15,425 nt of DNA from Methylopumilus sp036745495. Its GTDB lineage: Bacteria > Pseudomonadota > Gammaproteobacteria > Burkholderiales > Methylophilaceae. Shown here piece after piece: positions 1 to 7,457 of this stretch (position 1 is the first letter of the stretch; each line of letters starts with the position of its first letter). The DNA lies in NCBI GenBank assembly GCA_036745495.1, contig DAIOGA010000019.1, positions 1 through 15,425 of the forward strand, given 5' to 3'. The notes beneath the pieces were generated by a model, which searched no databases, was not told the DNA's origin, and saw only the letters and a program-made list of their open reading frames with translations. Both the position numbers and the translations under genes were made by a program.

Positions 1-2
1 TT

Positions 3-79
3 GGTGGCTGTAGCTCAGTTGGTAGAGTCCAGGATTGTGATTCCTGTTGTCGTGGGTTCGAGCCCCATCAGCCACCCCA
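3..79 (+). tRNA. tRNA-His (anticodon GTG)
   Basis: A full cloverleaf is visible. The 7-bp acceptor stem pairs 4-10 with 69-75. The extra 5' G at position 3 faces C76, which is the G-1:C73 pair diagnostic of tRNA-His. The anticodon GTG is at 37-39, flanked by TT and A. The T arm carries GGTTCGAGCC, and the CCA end is encoded at 77-79. No terminator follows, so read-through toward the gene at 139 is possible. Confidence 0.97.
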
Positions 80-92
80 GTTTCTAAATGCA

Positions 93-121
93 TTGAATCC
101 ATAGTTAATTGACGATATAGT
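93..121 (+). promoter_or_regulatory. sigma70-like promoter for the MoeB/ThiF-like gene
   Basis: TTGAAT (93-98) and TATAGT (116-121) are separated by exactly 17 bases, close to the sigma70 consensus. Transcription would start near 128, leaving only about 11 bases before the ATG at 139 or about 26 before the ATG at 154. The location just after tRNA-His suggests that the gene has its own promoter. Confidence 0.55.
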
Positions 122-138
122 CATTTCAACTTTAATTA

Positions 139-900
139 ATGTTTAATGCATTCATGGACGATCAGCAGCTTCTTCGATATAGCCGTCATATTTTATTGCC
201 TGATATTGAATATCAAGGCCAAGAAAAACTTCTTCATAGTCATATTCTCATTGTAGGCGCAGGCGGTTTAGGCGCACCCATTGCCATGTACTGCGCTGCT
301 GCCGGTATTGGAAAAATGACGATATGTGATTTTGATGATGTAGATTTAAGTAATCTTCAAAGACAAATCATTCACGACACACAGTCAGTAGGTATTAATA
401 AAGCTGCTTCCGCAAAACAATTTATTCAATTACTCAATCCAGATGTAGAAGTGATTGCAGTCACAGAAAAACAAACTGAAGCAACCATGAAGGTGATTGC
501 AAAAGATGTAGATGTCATTATTGATGGCTCAGATAATTTTGCTACACGATATGCGCTTAATCGAATTGCAGCAGAATTAAAGAAGCCTTTAGTTTCTGGT
601 GCTGCCGTAGGATTTGAGGGTCAGATTAGTGTCTTTGATATGAGGCATGACGAGAGTCCTTGTTATCATTGTTTGTTTCCTGATACAGGTGATCGCAATG
701 AAACGCGTTGTGCTGATAATGGTGTTTTTTCTCCTACCGTTGGTATGATTGGAACTGCTCAAGCCGCTGAAGTAATGAAAATTATTTTAGGCATAGGTGA
801 GTCTTTAGAAGGTCGTTTACTATTGCTGGATGTGAAATCGATGCAATGGAAAAATATTCAACTTAAAAAAGATCCATCCTGCCCTGTATGTTCTAAGTGA
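139..900 (+). CDS. moeB: MoeB/ThiF-family sulfur-carrier adenylyltransferase
   Basis: This is an E1-like enzyme of the ThiF/MoeB/HesA family. It activates the C-terminal Gly-Gly of a ubiquitin-like sulfur carrier (MoaD, ThiS or similar) with ATP, before sulfur is loaded. The nucleotide loop GAGGLG is at residues 40-45, followed by the DFDDVDLSNLQRQ segment (64-76) and the DGSDN motif (129-133). Four zinc cysteines are present as CxxC pairs at C175/C178 and C248/C251. C191, in the RCADNGVFSP segment, matches the conserved cysteine that ThiF uses for a thio-intermediate. The length of 253 residues is normal for MoeB. The start could be the internal ATG at 154, which gives the family-typical opening MDDQQLLRYSRH; neither start has a Shine-Dalgarno sequence. 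MoeB and ThiF cannot be separated by eye, and no carrier protein gene is present in the window to decide. Confidence 0.9.
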   Translation: MFNAFMDDQQLLRYSRHILLPDIEYQGQEKLLHSHILIVGAGGLGAPIAMYCAAAGIGKMTICDFDDVDLSNLQRQIIHDTQSVGINKAASAKQFIQLLNPDVEVIAVTEKQTEATMKVIAKDVDVIIDGSDNFATRYALNRIAAELKKPLVSGAAVGFEGQISVFDMRHDESPCYHCLFPDTGDRNETRCADNGVFSPTVGMIGTAQAAEVMKIILGIGESLEGRLLLLDVKSMQWKNIQLKKDPSCPVCSK

Positions 901-906
901 TTTTTT

Positions 907-924
907 ATGGCAGACATCTGCCAT
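907..924. repeat. 7-bp hairpin in the moeB-valS spacer
   Basis: ATGGCAG and CTGCCAT form a perfect 7-bp stem with a 4-base loop, starting 7 bases after the moeB stop. No T tract follows on either strand (the T run precedes the hairpin on the + strand), so it is not a standard intrinsic terminator. It may stabilise the moeB mRNA 3' end or weakly block read-through into valS. Confidence 0.4.
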
Positions 925-951
925 GAGGCCTGATATCACGTATCCCTATGT

Positions 952-957
952 TAAAAT
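952..957 (+). promoter_or_regulatory. possible -10 element of valS
   Basis: TAAAAT lies 33 bases before the valS ATG in an AT-rich stretch. No convincing -35 sits 16-18 bases upstream, so this is a weak call. No T-box-like leader is visible; the spacer is only 90 bases long. Confidence 0.25.
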
Positions 958-990
958 AAATCTTTAACAAATCCTCTATGTGTTTTATTC

Positions 991-3792
991 ATGGAAAATA
1001 ATCTCTCGAAACCTTTTAGTCCAAAAGATATTGAAAGTCGTTGGTATGACTTTTGGGAATCAAAAGGCTTTTATCAAGCGGGCTTAGATACAACACAAAA
1101 AAATTCATTTTGTATTTTATTGCCACCACCTAACGTAACGGGAACGTTACATATGGGCCATGGATTTAATCAAACACTTATGGATGCATTAACGCGATAT
1201 CACCGTATGAAGGGTGACAATACGTTATGGCAACCTGGCACCGATCACGCAGGCATTGCAACACAAATTGTAGTTGAAAGGCAGCTTGATAAAGAGGGCA
1301 TTTCAAGACATGACTTAGGCCGAGAAAAGTTCTTAGAAAAAGTATGGGAATGGAAAGCATATTCAGGTGGCACGATCACACAGCAGATGCGTCGTCTAGG
1401 CACTTCGCCTGACTGGTCCCGTGAACGCTTCACGATGGACGAAGGTTTATCAAAAACGGTTACTGAAACATTTGTGAGTTTATTTAAAGAAGGGCTTATC
1501 TATCGGGGCAAACGTTTAGTGAATTGGGACATTCAATTACAAACAGCTGTATCTGATTTAGAAGTTGTGCAAGAAGAAGAAGATGGATTTTTGTGGCATA
1601 TCCAATATCCACTTGCATCTGGTAAAGGTTACTTAACGGTTGCCACAACAAGACCTGAAACGATGTTGGGTGACGTGGCTATCATGGTTCATCCCGAAGA
1701 TGTGCGCTATCAAAAATTGGTAGGCCAAATGGTAAAGCTTCCTTTATGTGATCGTGAAATTCCAATCATTGCGGATGACTATGTAGATCAAACATTTGGG
1801 ACAGGTGTCGTTAAAGTAACGCCTGCACACGACTTTAATGATTATGCAGTAGGTATGCGTCATAAGCTTCCTATGATAAGTGTGTTGACACTCGATGGGC
1901 ATATTAATGAATCAGCGCCAAAAATTTATCAAGGACTAGAGCGATTCGCTGCGCGCAAAAAAATTGTTGAAGATTTAGAGGCGCAAGGTTTTTTAATTAA
2001 AACTGAAAAACATAAACTGAAAATTCCTCGAGGCGATAGAACAGATGTGGTGATCGAGCCGATGCTGACAGACCAGTGGTTTGTCGCCATGACAAAAAAA
2101 GGTCACGACGGAAAAAGTATTACAGAAAAAGCACTCGATGTTGTAAAAACGGGCGAGATTAAATTCTTTCCAGATAACTGGGTGAATACTTATAACCAAT
2201 GGTTAAACAATATTCAAGATTGGTGCATTTCAAGACAGCTTTGGTGGGGCCATCAAATTCCAGCCTGGTACGGCGACGAAGGCCAGGTATGGGTTGCACA
2301 TAATGAAGAAGAAGCAAAAGCACAGGCTTTAAAAGAAGGCTACGAAGGAAATTTAAAACGTGATTCAGATGTTTTAGACACTTGGTACTCATCAGCGCTT
2401 TGGCCTTTTTCTACACTTGATTGGACGCCTGAATATCCAAAAGTATCAAATCCAGCACTTGATCTTTATTTGCCCTCAACCGTATTGGTAACAGGTTTTG
2501 ACATTATCTTTTTCTGGGTAGCGCGAATGGTGATGATGACAAAACATATCACTGGAAAGATTCCATTTAAACATGTTTATGTGCATGGTCTTATTCGTGA
2601 TGCAGAAGGTCAGAAGATGAGTAAGTCAAAAGGAAATGTTTTGGATCCTATTGACCTAATTGATGGCATCTCATTAGAGGCGCTCATAGAAAAAAGAACA
2701 ACGGGGCTGATGAATCCAAAGCAAGCCGAATCAATTACTAAAAAAACAAAAAAAGAATTTCCAGAGGGTATTGCTGCGTTTGGCACTGATGCTCTTCGTT
2801 TTACTTATGCAAGTTTAGCAAGCCCTGGACGTGATATTAAATTTGATCTTCAGCGTTGCGAAGGCTATCGAAACTTTTGTAATAAATTATGGAACGCGAC
2901 GCGATTTGTATTGATGAATTGCGAGGGAAAAGAAAATGGTTTTGGTGAATGTGTGGATGGTTACTTAGAATTTTCAAAAGCTGACCGCTGGATTGTGAGT
3001 ACATTACAAGAAAGAGAAGCAGCTGTTGAAAAAGCATTTGTAGATTATCGATTTGATTTGTTATCCCAAGAGCTTTATCAATTTGTATGGGATGAATTTT
3101 GTGATTGGTATCTTGAGGTGGCTAAAGTTCAATTGCAAATGGGTAGCGAAGCAGAACAAAGAGCGACACGTCGAACACTTTTGCGTGTACTTGAAACTAT
3201 CTTAAGATTAGTACACCCAGTGATGCCTTTTATTACTGAAGAAATTTGGCAAACGATCGGACCTATGAACGGCAAGTCAGGCCCTTCAATTATGTTAGAA
3301 CCATATCCACAAAGTGATAGCAAAAAAATCGACCAAGAAAGTATTCAATGGATGTCAGTTTTAAAAGAGATGGTTGATGTTTGTAGAAAGCTTCGTGGTG
3401 AAATGAATATTTCCCCAGCCCAAAAGATTCCTCTTGTGATTGCAGGCGATAAAAAATCACTTGAACTATACGCGTCTTATCTTAAAGCACTCGCTAAATT
3501 AACGGATGTTGAGATTGTGGATGAGCTTCCAGCGATGGATGCGCCCGTGATGTTAGTGAGAGATTTTAAATTAATGCTTAAAGTTGAAGTGGATGCCGCA
3601 GAGGAGAAAGAAAGAATTACAAAAGAACTTAATCGCATTCAAATGGAAATTCAAAAAGCTAAAGGTAAATTAGAAAATGCTAGTTTTATAGATAGAGCTC
3701 CTGAAGCGGTAGTCACTCAAGAAAAAAAACGCTTAAAAGAATTTACAGAGACTTTTGAAAAGCTAGAAGCTCAACTAAAAAAATTAGTTTAA
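991..3792 (+). CDS. valS: valyl-tRNA synthetase
   Basis: This class I aminoacyl-tRNA synthetase charges tRNA-Val in the cytoplasm. The HIGH signature is HMGH at residues 54-57, within the PPPNVTGTLHMGH block typical of ValRS. The KMSKS loop is at 542-546. The CP1 editing domain, which hydrolyses mischarged Thr-tRNA, is shown by TTRPET (219-224) and TPAHDFND (277-284). The WCISRQLWWGH and DTWYSSALWP blocks of the catalytic core follow. The last 60 or so residues are a Lys/Glu-rich coiled coil, the tRNA-binding arm found in ValRS. The length of 933 residues is close to the E. coli enzyme (about 951) and the gene is intact. No Shine-Dalgarno sequence precedes the ATG. Its 3' end overlaps the convergent tusA by 9 bases. 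Confidence 0.99.
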   Translation: MENNLSKPFSPKDIESRWYDFWESKGFYQAGLDTTQKNSFCILLPPPNVTGTLHMGHGFNQTLMDALTRYHRMKGDNTLWQPGTDHAGIATQIVVERQLDKEGISRHDLGREKFLEKVWEWKAYSGGTITQQMRRLGTSPDWSRERFTMDEGLSKTVTETFVSLFKEGLIYRGKRLVNWDIQLQTAVSDLEVVQEEEDGFLWHIQYPLASGKGYLTVATTRPETMLGDVAIMVHPEDVRYQKLVGQMVKLPLCDREIPIIADDYVDQTFGTGVVKVTPAHDFNDYAVGMRHKLPMISVLTLDGHINESAPKIYQGLERFAARKKIVEDLEAQGFLIKTEKHKLKIPRGDRTDVVIEPMLTDQWFVAMTKKGHDGKSITEKALDVVKTGEIKFFPDNWVNTYNQWLNNIQDWCISRQLWWGHQIPAWYGDEGQVWVAHNEEEAKAQALKEGYEGNLKRDSDVLDTWYSSALWPFSTLDWTPEYPKVSNPALDLYLPSTVLVTGFDIIFFWVARMVMMTKHITGKIPFKHVYVHGLIRDAEGQKMSKSKGNVLDPIDLIDGISLEALIEKRTTGLMNPKQAESITKKTKKEFPEGIAAFGTDALRFTYASLASPGRDIKFDLQRCEGYRNFCNKLWNATRFVLMNCEGKENGFGECVDGYLEFSKADRWIVSTLQEREAAVEKAFVDYRFDLLSQELYQFVWDEFCDWYLEVAKVQLQMGSEAEQRATRRTLLRVLETILRLVHPVMPFITEEIWQTIGPMNGKSGPSIMLEPYPQSDSKKIDQESIQWMSVLKEMVDVCRKLRGEMNISPAQKIPLVIAGDKKSLELYASYLKALAKLTDVEIVDELPAMDAPVMLVRDFKLMLKVEVDAAEEKERITKELNRIQMEIQKAKGKLENASFIDRAPEAVVTQEKKRLKEFTETFEKLEAQLKKLV

Positions 3793-4020
3793 ATGACGTT
3801 TCTTGATGAAGAAGGTAATCACACCATGATCATCTTCAAGAGATAAAAGTTCGTGCCCTGTCTGACGACAAAATGCATCAAAATCTTTTTTGCTTCCGGG
3901 ATCTGTTGCAATAATTTTTAAGATCTGGTCGGGCTGAATTTCACTCAAACCTTTTTTACATCGCAATATAGGAAGTGGACATTTAAGTCCTGTCGCATCT
4001 ATTTCATGGTCATAATGCAT
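3784..4020 (-). CDS. tusA: TusA/SirA-family sulfur-transfer protein
   Basis: This small cytoplasmic sulfur carrier accepts persulfide sulfur on one cysteine and passes it on, for example to tRNA 2-thiouridine synthesis or molybdenum cofactor assembly. The 78-residue protein contains the family signature GLKCPLP with the CPxP motif; the active cysteine is C14. The start at 4020 is chosen because it follows the stop of the rhodanese gene by one base and gives the normal family length. An upstream ATG at 4065 would lie inside the rhodanese gene and add 15 residues foreign to the family. Translation is probably coupled to the rhodanese. The stop codon lies inside the 3' end of the convergent valS. 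The pairing with a rhodanese supports a sulfur-relay role. Members of this family also act in other sulfur pathways, so the final acceptor is unknown. Confidence 0.9.
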   Translation of the reverse strand: MHYDHEIDATGLKCPLPILRCKKGLSEIQPDQILKIIATDPGSKKDFDAFCRQTGHELLSLEDDHGVITFFIKKRHLN

Positions 4021-4021
4021 A

Positions 4022-4345
4022 TTATTTGAGAGCTGAAAAAGTATACCCAGCATTTGCCCATGCAATCACACCACCGGCCAAGTTATACACATCATGATAA
4101 TCATGTTCAGCAAGATAAGATGCTGCGTGCGCTGAACGAACACCGCTATGACAATAAAAAACAATGCTAGATTTTTTTGAGAGCTTATCGAATGTCTGGG
4201 GAAGATTAGCCAGTGGAATATGTTTTGCCCCTTGGATCACACCTCTTGCAACTTCATCATCGTTTCTTACATCAATCAAAATTAGGTCATCTTGCTTGAT
4301 CATACCGTGAAGCGTTGCAGCATCAATAGTCATAAAAGCAGTCAT
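4022..4345 (-). CDS. single-domain rhodanese (GlpE/PspE-like sulfurtransferase)
   Basis: This rhodanese-fold protein of 107 residues transfers sulfane sulfur through a cysteine persulfide. The active-site loop is CHSGVR with catalytic C65. LILIDVRNDDE (21-31) is the usual first rhodanese signature and NLAGGVIAW near the end is the second. No signal peptide is visible, so it should be cytoplasmic. Two starts are possible, the ATG at 4345 or the ATG at 4333 (MTIDAATL). Neither has a clear ribosome binding site. It sits 18 bases after the MAPEG gene and one base before tusA on the same strand, which implies that it donates sulfur to TusA. Confidence 0.92.
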   Translation of the reverse strand: MTAFMTIDAATLHGMIKQDDLILIDVRNDDEVARGVIQGAKHIPLANLPQTFDKLSKKSSIVFYCHSGVRSAHAASYLAEHDYHDVYNLAGGVIAWANAGYTFSALK

Positions 4346-4363
4346 AAAAGAAAAGCTTAAAGG

Positions 4364-4762
4364 CTAAAGAATTTTTTGGATGATGAGTGCAATGACGTTT
4401 GTTGCTGCGAGCGTTTGTAGGCTCCAGATGGTATATTTCATACCCTTGACTCTAAGTTCACTGTTGGGCGTTGCCTCTAGAAAGGCTTTTGCATAATAGA
4501 GTCTGCCTACTGTGAAAAATCCGCCTAGGAGTAAAACAATCGTCCAGTGAATTCGATTAGCTTCAAGACAAGCCAATAAAATAAGACCTAAAGGAACATA
4601 TTCCGCAAAATTTCCGTGTGATCGAACGGCTTGTTGTAATTCTTTTATGCCGCCATCACCCAGAGATACTTTATTTTCTCTTCTTAAGCTTATGACGTTT
4701 AATGTCAATTTAACGTATACGAAGGTCAGAATAGCAGCATAAATAGCAGTAATTTTTAACAT
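4364..4762 (-). CDS. MAPEG-family membrane protein (YecN-like)
   Basis: This is a 132-residue integral membrane protein with about four hydrophobic helices (near residues 2-22, 55-70, 72-90 and 112-130). The cytoplasmic loop carries the MAPEG hallmark RSHGNFAEYVPL, with R47, H49, N51 and E54, followed by GRLYYAKAF. The family includes microsomal glutathione transferases and eicosanoid-synthesis enzymes. Bacterial members such as YecN are mostly uncharacterised, and glutathione-dependent detoxification is only an extrapolation. It heads the short operon with the rhodanese and tusA, behind an extended -10 promoter at about 4794. Confidence 0.88.
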   Translation of the reverse strand: MLKITAIYAAILTFVYVKLTLNVISLRRENKVSLGDGGIKELQQAVRSHGNFAEYVPLGLILLACLEANRIHWTIVLLLGGFFTVGRLYYAKAFLEATPNSELRVKGMKYTIWSLQTLAATNVIALIIQKIL

Positions 4763-4793
4763 GATTTTGAATAGAATAATCTAAGAAGTGCTC

Positions 4794-4802
4794 ATTATAA
4801 CA
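4794..4802 (-). promoter_or_regulatory. extended -10 promoter of the MAPEG-rhodanese-tusA operon
   Basis: On the minus strand TGTTATAAT is a perfect extended -10 element (TGn followed by TATAAT), 31 bases before the MAPEG start codon. The -35 region (TTTATA at 18-base spacing) is poor, as is usual for extended -10 promoters. It lies in the 68-base gap that separates this operon from the plsC-like gene. Confidence 0.55.
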
Positions 4803-4812
4803 TTGAGTTGAG

Positions 4813-4828
4813 GCCCATATAAATGGGC
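4813..4828 (-). terminator. hairpin just after the plsC-like stop codon
   Basis: GCCCAT and ATGGGC form a 6-bp stem with a 4-base loop, two bases past the stop of the acyltransferase gene on the minus strand. No U tract follows, so it is a poor intrinsic terminator. It may protect the transcript 3' end or partly separate the two operons. Confidence 0.35.
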
Positions 4829-4830
4829 GC

Positions 4831-5565
4831 TTAGTTAATTTTTAGTGCAATCGCTTCTTGAAGTTTGAGTGATAAGTCTTTTCTTGATTGGGCAGGTTTA
4901 ACCGGATGCCCAATATCAACAATGACTTCAATCAGATTTGATTTAGCTACACGCTTAAAGGATTGAAATAAAGTCGTTGACCCATGAAAGCTTGTGCGAT
5001 TCGTAAGTACATTATTTTCTTTGTATTTAATCGATAAGGGCAAAAGTAATTTATTTGATTCAAAAGCCGATTGAAATAAATTGCTCTTAAAAGGGAGCAC
5101 TTGATATCCATTTGACGTAATGCCTTCAGGAAAAATACAGATCGATTGTTTTTCATTTTTGAAATGATGATTCATCGCTTGAATAACTTCAACAAGGCTT
5201 GATTTGCGATTTCGATCAACAAAAATGGCGCCAGAAATTTTAGCGAGTATTCCAATAATAGGCCATGTCTTGACTTCAGATGCCGAGACAAATGTAATAA
5301 GTTTCAATGAAAAGATTACAGGAATATCAAGCCATGAAATATGGTTTGAAACTATAAGATAAGTATCTTTGCTTAAAAATTTTAAGACCTCACCTGTGAG
5401 CGTAATTTTAATTCTTAAAATACGTAAAAGACGTTTTGCCCAGTATTGAATCAGAATATGACAGATATTTCTTGGAAGTATGATCATGACGACACAAAGA
5501 ATCAGTGCTAAAAGTAGATGAAAAGCCATCAAAACAGATTTAAAAATAAAGTTCATAGTGTGCAT
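4831..5565 (-). CDS. lysophospholipid / 1-acylglycerol-3-phosphate acyltransferase (PlsC family)
   Basis: This membrane acyltransferase of the PlsC/LPLAT family, 244 residues long, transfers an acyl chain onto a lysophospholipid or related lipid. The catalytic NHxxWLD motif has H75 and D80. The second block is FVDR (115-118), and the substrate-binding FPEG motif is at 145-148. A hydrophobic N-terminal segment at about 8-31 should anchor it in the inner membrane. The ATG at 5565 directly abuts the TAA of the DUF3147-type gene, so translation is coupled; an alternative ATG lies at 5556. Because it travels with a FemAB/GNAT-like protein and a small membrane protein, it may act on a special envelope lipid rather than being the housekeeping PlsC. 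This is inference. Confidence 0.88.
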   Translation of the reverse strand: MHTMNFIFKSVLMAFHLLLALILCVVMIILPRNICHILIQYWAKRLLRILRIKITLTGEVLKFLSKDTYLIVSNHISWLDIPVIFSLKLITFVSASEVKTWPIIGILAKISGAIFVDRNRKSSLVEVIQAMNHHFKNEKQSICIFPEGITSNGYQVLPFKSNLFQSAFESNKLLLPLSIKYKENNVLTNRTSFHGSTTLFQSFKRVAKSNLIEVIVDIGHPVKPAQSRKDLSLKLQEAIALKIN

Positions 5566-5913
5566 TTATAAAAGTTCGATGCCATAAGGCTTTAGAATTT
5601 TTGCAAAAATATAGAACGCGACCAATGTAATTAAGACAGAAATACCAAGTGTTGGCCAAAAACCAAATCGTTTAAGTAAAAAAGGAAACGCTAAGAACAT
5701 TGGCAAGGTAGGGACAACATACCAAAAAGTGTACCAAGCATGATTTGCAATTTTAGATTCAGGCTGTTTTTCGATATATAGCCAAATCAAAGTCATAACG
5801 GTGACAAGCGGAAGCGCTGCAATGAGGCCACCTAGTCGGTCACTTCTTTTGGCAACTTCTGAAATTAAAATAACCATGCCTGAGGTCATTAAAAGTTTAA
5901 ATATAATCCACAT
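5566..5913 (-). CDS. DUF3147-type small membrane protein
   Basis: This 115-residue protein has four hydrophobic helices (roughly 4-20, 28-46, 60-80 and 86-106). It carries the SEVAKRSDRLGGLIAALPLV segment that I associate with the DUF3147 family, which is of unknown function. It begins two bases after the stop of the upstream acyltransferase-like gene, with the purine run GAAGAAAAG as a likely ribosome binding site. Its stop abuts the start of the PlsC-like gene. The gene order suggests a membrane partner of these two acyltransferases. The family name is from memory and was not searched. Confidence 0.75.
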   Translation of the reverse strand: MWIIFKLLMTSGMVILISEVAKRSDRLGGLIAALPLVTVMTLIWLYIEKQPESKIANHAWYTFWYVVPTLPMFLAFPFLLKRFGFWPTLGISVLITLVAFYIFAKILKPYGIELL

Positions 5914-5915
5914 TA

Positions 5916-7118
5916 TTACTTTTCTTCTTTTAAGGTTTCTATATTTGGTTTTTCTTCAGGATAGGCTTTTAAATAGAGCGCTAAATCCTGATCTAGTGTA
6001 TCCCAGTTTACTAAGCTTGCTACTTTTTTTGAGATGCTATGCATCAAAGTATTTCGATGCTTACAAAAGTTTGTTAGAGGTATCAACTGATGACCTGTTT
6101 CAATTTTAGCAGGATAAGCTGTTTGGCCACTTTGAATTGTTTTAGCACCTATTTTATAAGACCAGTTGACAACTTCAATCCATAAACGGAAATAGAGAAA
6201 CCAATCTTGCGGTGCATCATAGTCCATGCCAATAAATTTATTAATCACATGCTCTCCTAGATTAAAACAGAGCATGAAGGCGACAATCTCATGTGAAGAT
6301 TGATGTTTTAAAATAATAAAATGTGCTTCTTTTTCACGAGAAATAAATTCAAAGAATTCAGGCGTAAGTTCTTCAAATTTTGTTTTCCCTTTTAAGTAAG
6401 TTCTTGAAAATAATCGATAGAGCTGATGAAGCGTTTGATTGTCTGGAAGATGAACAACACTTACATCAAGAGGGGCTGCCATGGCGGTTATTAATTTTTT
6501 ATTAAGTTTTTGGCGTCTTGATGATTTAAGTGAAGTAATGTAATCATCCGTTTTATTACCTTGAAGTGTCACCAGTGCTGATGGAAAGCTTATAAGCGGG
6601 AAAAGATCCCTAGACTTAGAAATTTTTAAAAGCACTTCATGAAATGTCTTCGGAAAATCTTTCCATACCAACATAGGCGCATTATATTTTTTTGCTTGTT
6701 TTTCAGCAGCTTCTTGGATACAGATAAAGATATCATCTTGAGTTAAACCACTATTTTTTAAAAACTTAGGATCAATACCGATATGTCCTTCATCAGAGCA
6801 AGCGCTTCCTATAAAGAAAGTCCGCTGATATAAGAATGAGGGAATAACTTTGCCGATTAACTTGACGATAGGTAAAACTAAGGGCGGCATTACAAGTTCA
6901 ATGGGTACGTCCATAACGAAAGCGGGCGCGATAGCAACGGGCTCACCATTAAAGGAAATAAGACCATATGTAAAAGTAAATTGTTTCTCAAGGTGAGAGC
7001 ATTCAAGCGATCGATACCACCATTGACCTTCGTAAGGTGGGGGAAAGCAATTATCCCAAAGCGCTTGTGGTATTTGAGATTCAGAATTAAGCCATTCGAG
7101 AGTGAGCTGTTGTATCAT
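5916..7118 (-). CDS. predicted FemAB/GNAT-like N-acyltransferase (COG3146-like)
   Basis: This 400-residue soluble protein has no signal peptide and resembles the double-GNAT proteins related to FemAB and predicted N-acyltransferases. Features pointing that way are the FFIGSACSDEGHIGID block (101-116), the basic SLKSSRRQKLNKKL segment (196-209) typical of these families, and a second GNAT-like core. That second half contains IILKHQSSHEIVAFML followed by FLYFRLWIEVVNWSYKIGA. The substrate is not evident. FemAB relatives transfer amino acids to peptidoglycan, while other members act on small molecules or lipids. It is the first gene of a tightly packed operon with a DUF3147-type protein and a PlsC-like acyltransferase. 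A TATAAT lies only 8 bases before its ATG, so the mRNA may be nearly leaderless. The family placement is moderate confidence. Confidence 0.65.
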   Translation of the reverse strand: MIQQLTLEWLNSESQIPQALWDNCFPPPYEGQWWYRSLECSHLEKQFTFTYGLISFNGEPVAIAPAFVMDVPIELVMPPLVLPIVKLIGKVIPSFLYQRTFFIGSACSDEGHIGIDPKFLKNSGLTQDDIFICIQEAAEKQAKKYNAPMLVWKDFPKTFHEVLLKISKSRDLFPLISFPSALVTLQGNKTDDYITSLKSSRRQKLNKKLITAMAAPLDVSVVHLPDNQTLHQLYRLFSRTYLKGKTKFEELTPEFFEFISREKEAHFIILKHQSSHEIVAFMLCFNLGEHVINKFIGMDYDAPQDWFLYFRLWIEVVNWSYKIGAKTIQSGQTAYPAKIETGHQLIPLTNFCKHRNTLMHSISKKVASLVNWDTLDQDLALYLKAYPEEKPNIETLKEEK

Positions 7119-7126
7119 TTATGAGA

Positions 7127-7132
7127 ATTATA
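7127..7132 (-). promoter_or_regulatory. -10 element very close to the acyltransferase-like start
   Basis: A perfect TATAAT on the minus strand ends 8 bases before the ATG at 7118. Initiation the usual 6-8 bases downstream would give a transcript with a leader of only 1-3 bases. No good -35 lies 16-18 bases upstream. There is also no Shine-Dalgarno sequence, which fits leaderless translation. Confidence 0.45.
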
Positions 7133-7157
7133 CTTAAAACATCATGATCCTCAGCTT

Positions 7158-7457
7158 ATGCAGAAATTTTTATTTTTTTTAATTACACTTTTTTTCAGTA
7201 GTTCACTACTTGCGGTTTACTCAGATTATTGTGTTAAATGTGAGCGTGATTCACATGGTCATATTAAAAGAAGCTTAGAGGCAAAGAAGGCTTTTAAAAA
7301 AATACAGCCATGTCCATCCACAGGCAAGTCTTTCGGCCCTTGTCCCGGTTATATAATTGATCACATTAAACCCTTGAAGCGAGGCGGGATGGATGATCCA
7401 TCTAACATGCAATGGCAAACCATTCAAGAATCTAAGGAAAAAGATAAATGGGAATAG
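7158..7457 (+). CDS. secreted HNH-endonuclease-like protein
   Basis: This 99-residue protein has a clear signal peptide: a Lys near the N-terminus, a hydrophobic core at 4-18 and a likely cleavage after A19. The mature part is a compact HNH module: CVKC (25-28), RDSHGHIKRS, two more cysteines in PCPSTGK (C52) and GPCPG (C62), then DHIKPLKRGG with H69. After that come N83 in PSNMQWQT and a final KDKWE. The last metal ligand of the HNH triad is therefore probably N or K, as in many HNH/N variants. Similar small exported HNH proteins exist in many proteobacteria; their role (nutrient nuclease, DNA uptake or defence) is not established. It overlaps the next small gene by 10 bases. Confidence 0.8.
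   Translation: MQKFLFFLITLFFSSSLLAVYSDYCVKCERDSHGHIKRSLEAKKAFKKIQPCPSTGKSFGPCPGYIIDHIKPLKRGGMDDPSNMQWQTIQESKEKDKWE

Noticed and set aside
907..924. Hairpin after moeB as an intrinsic terminator
   Set aside because: No T tract follows the stem on either strand, so it is listed only as a hairpin.
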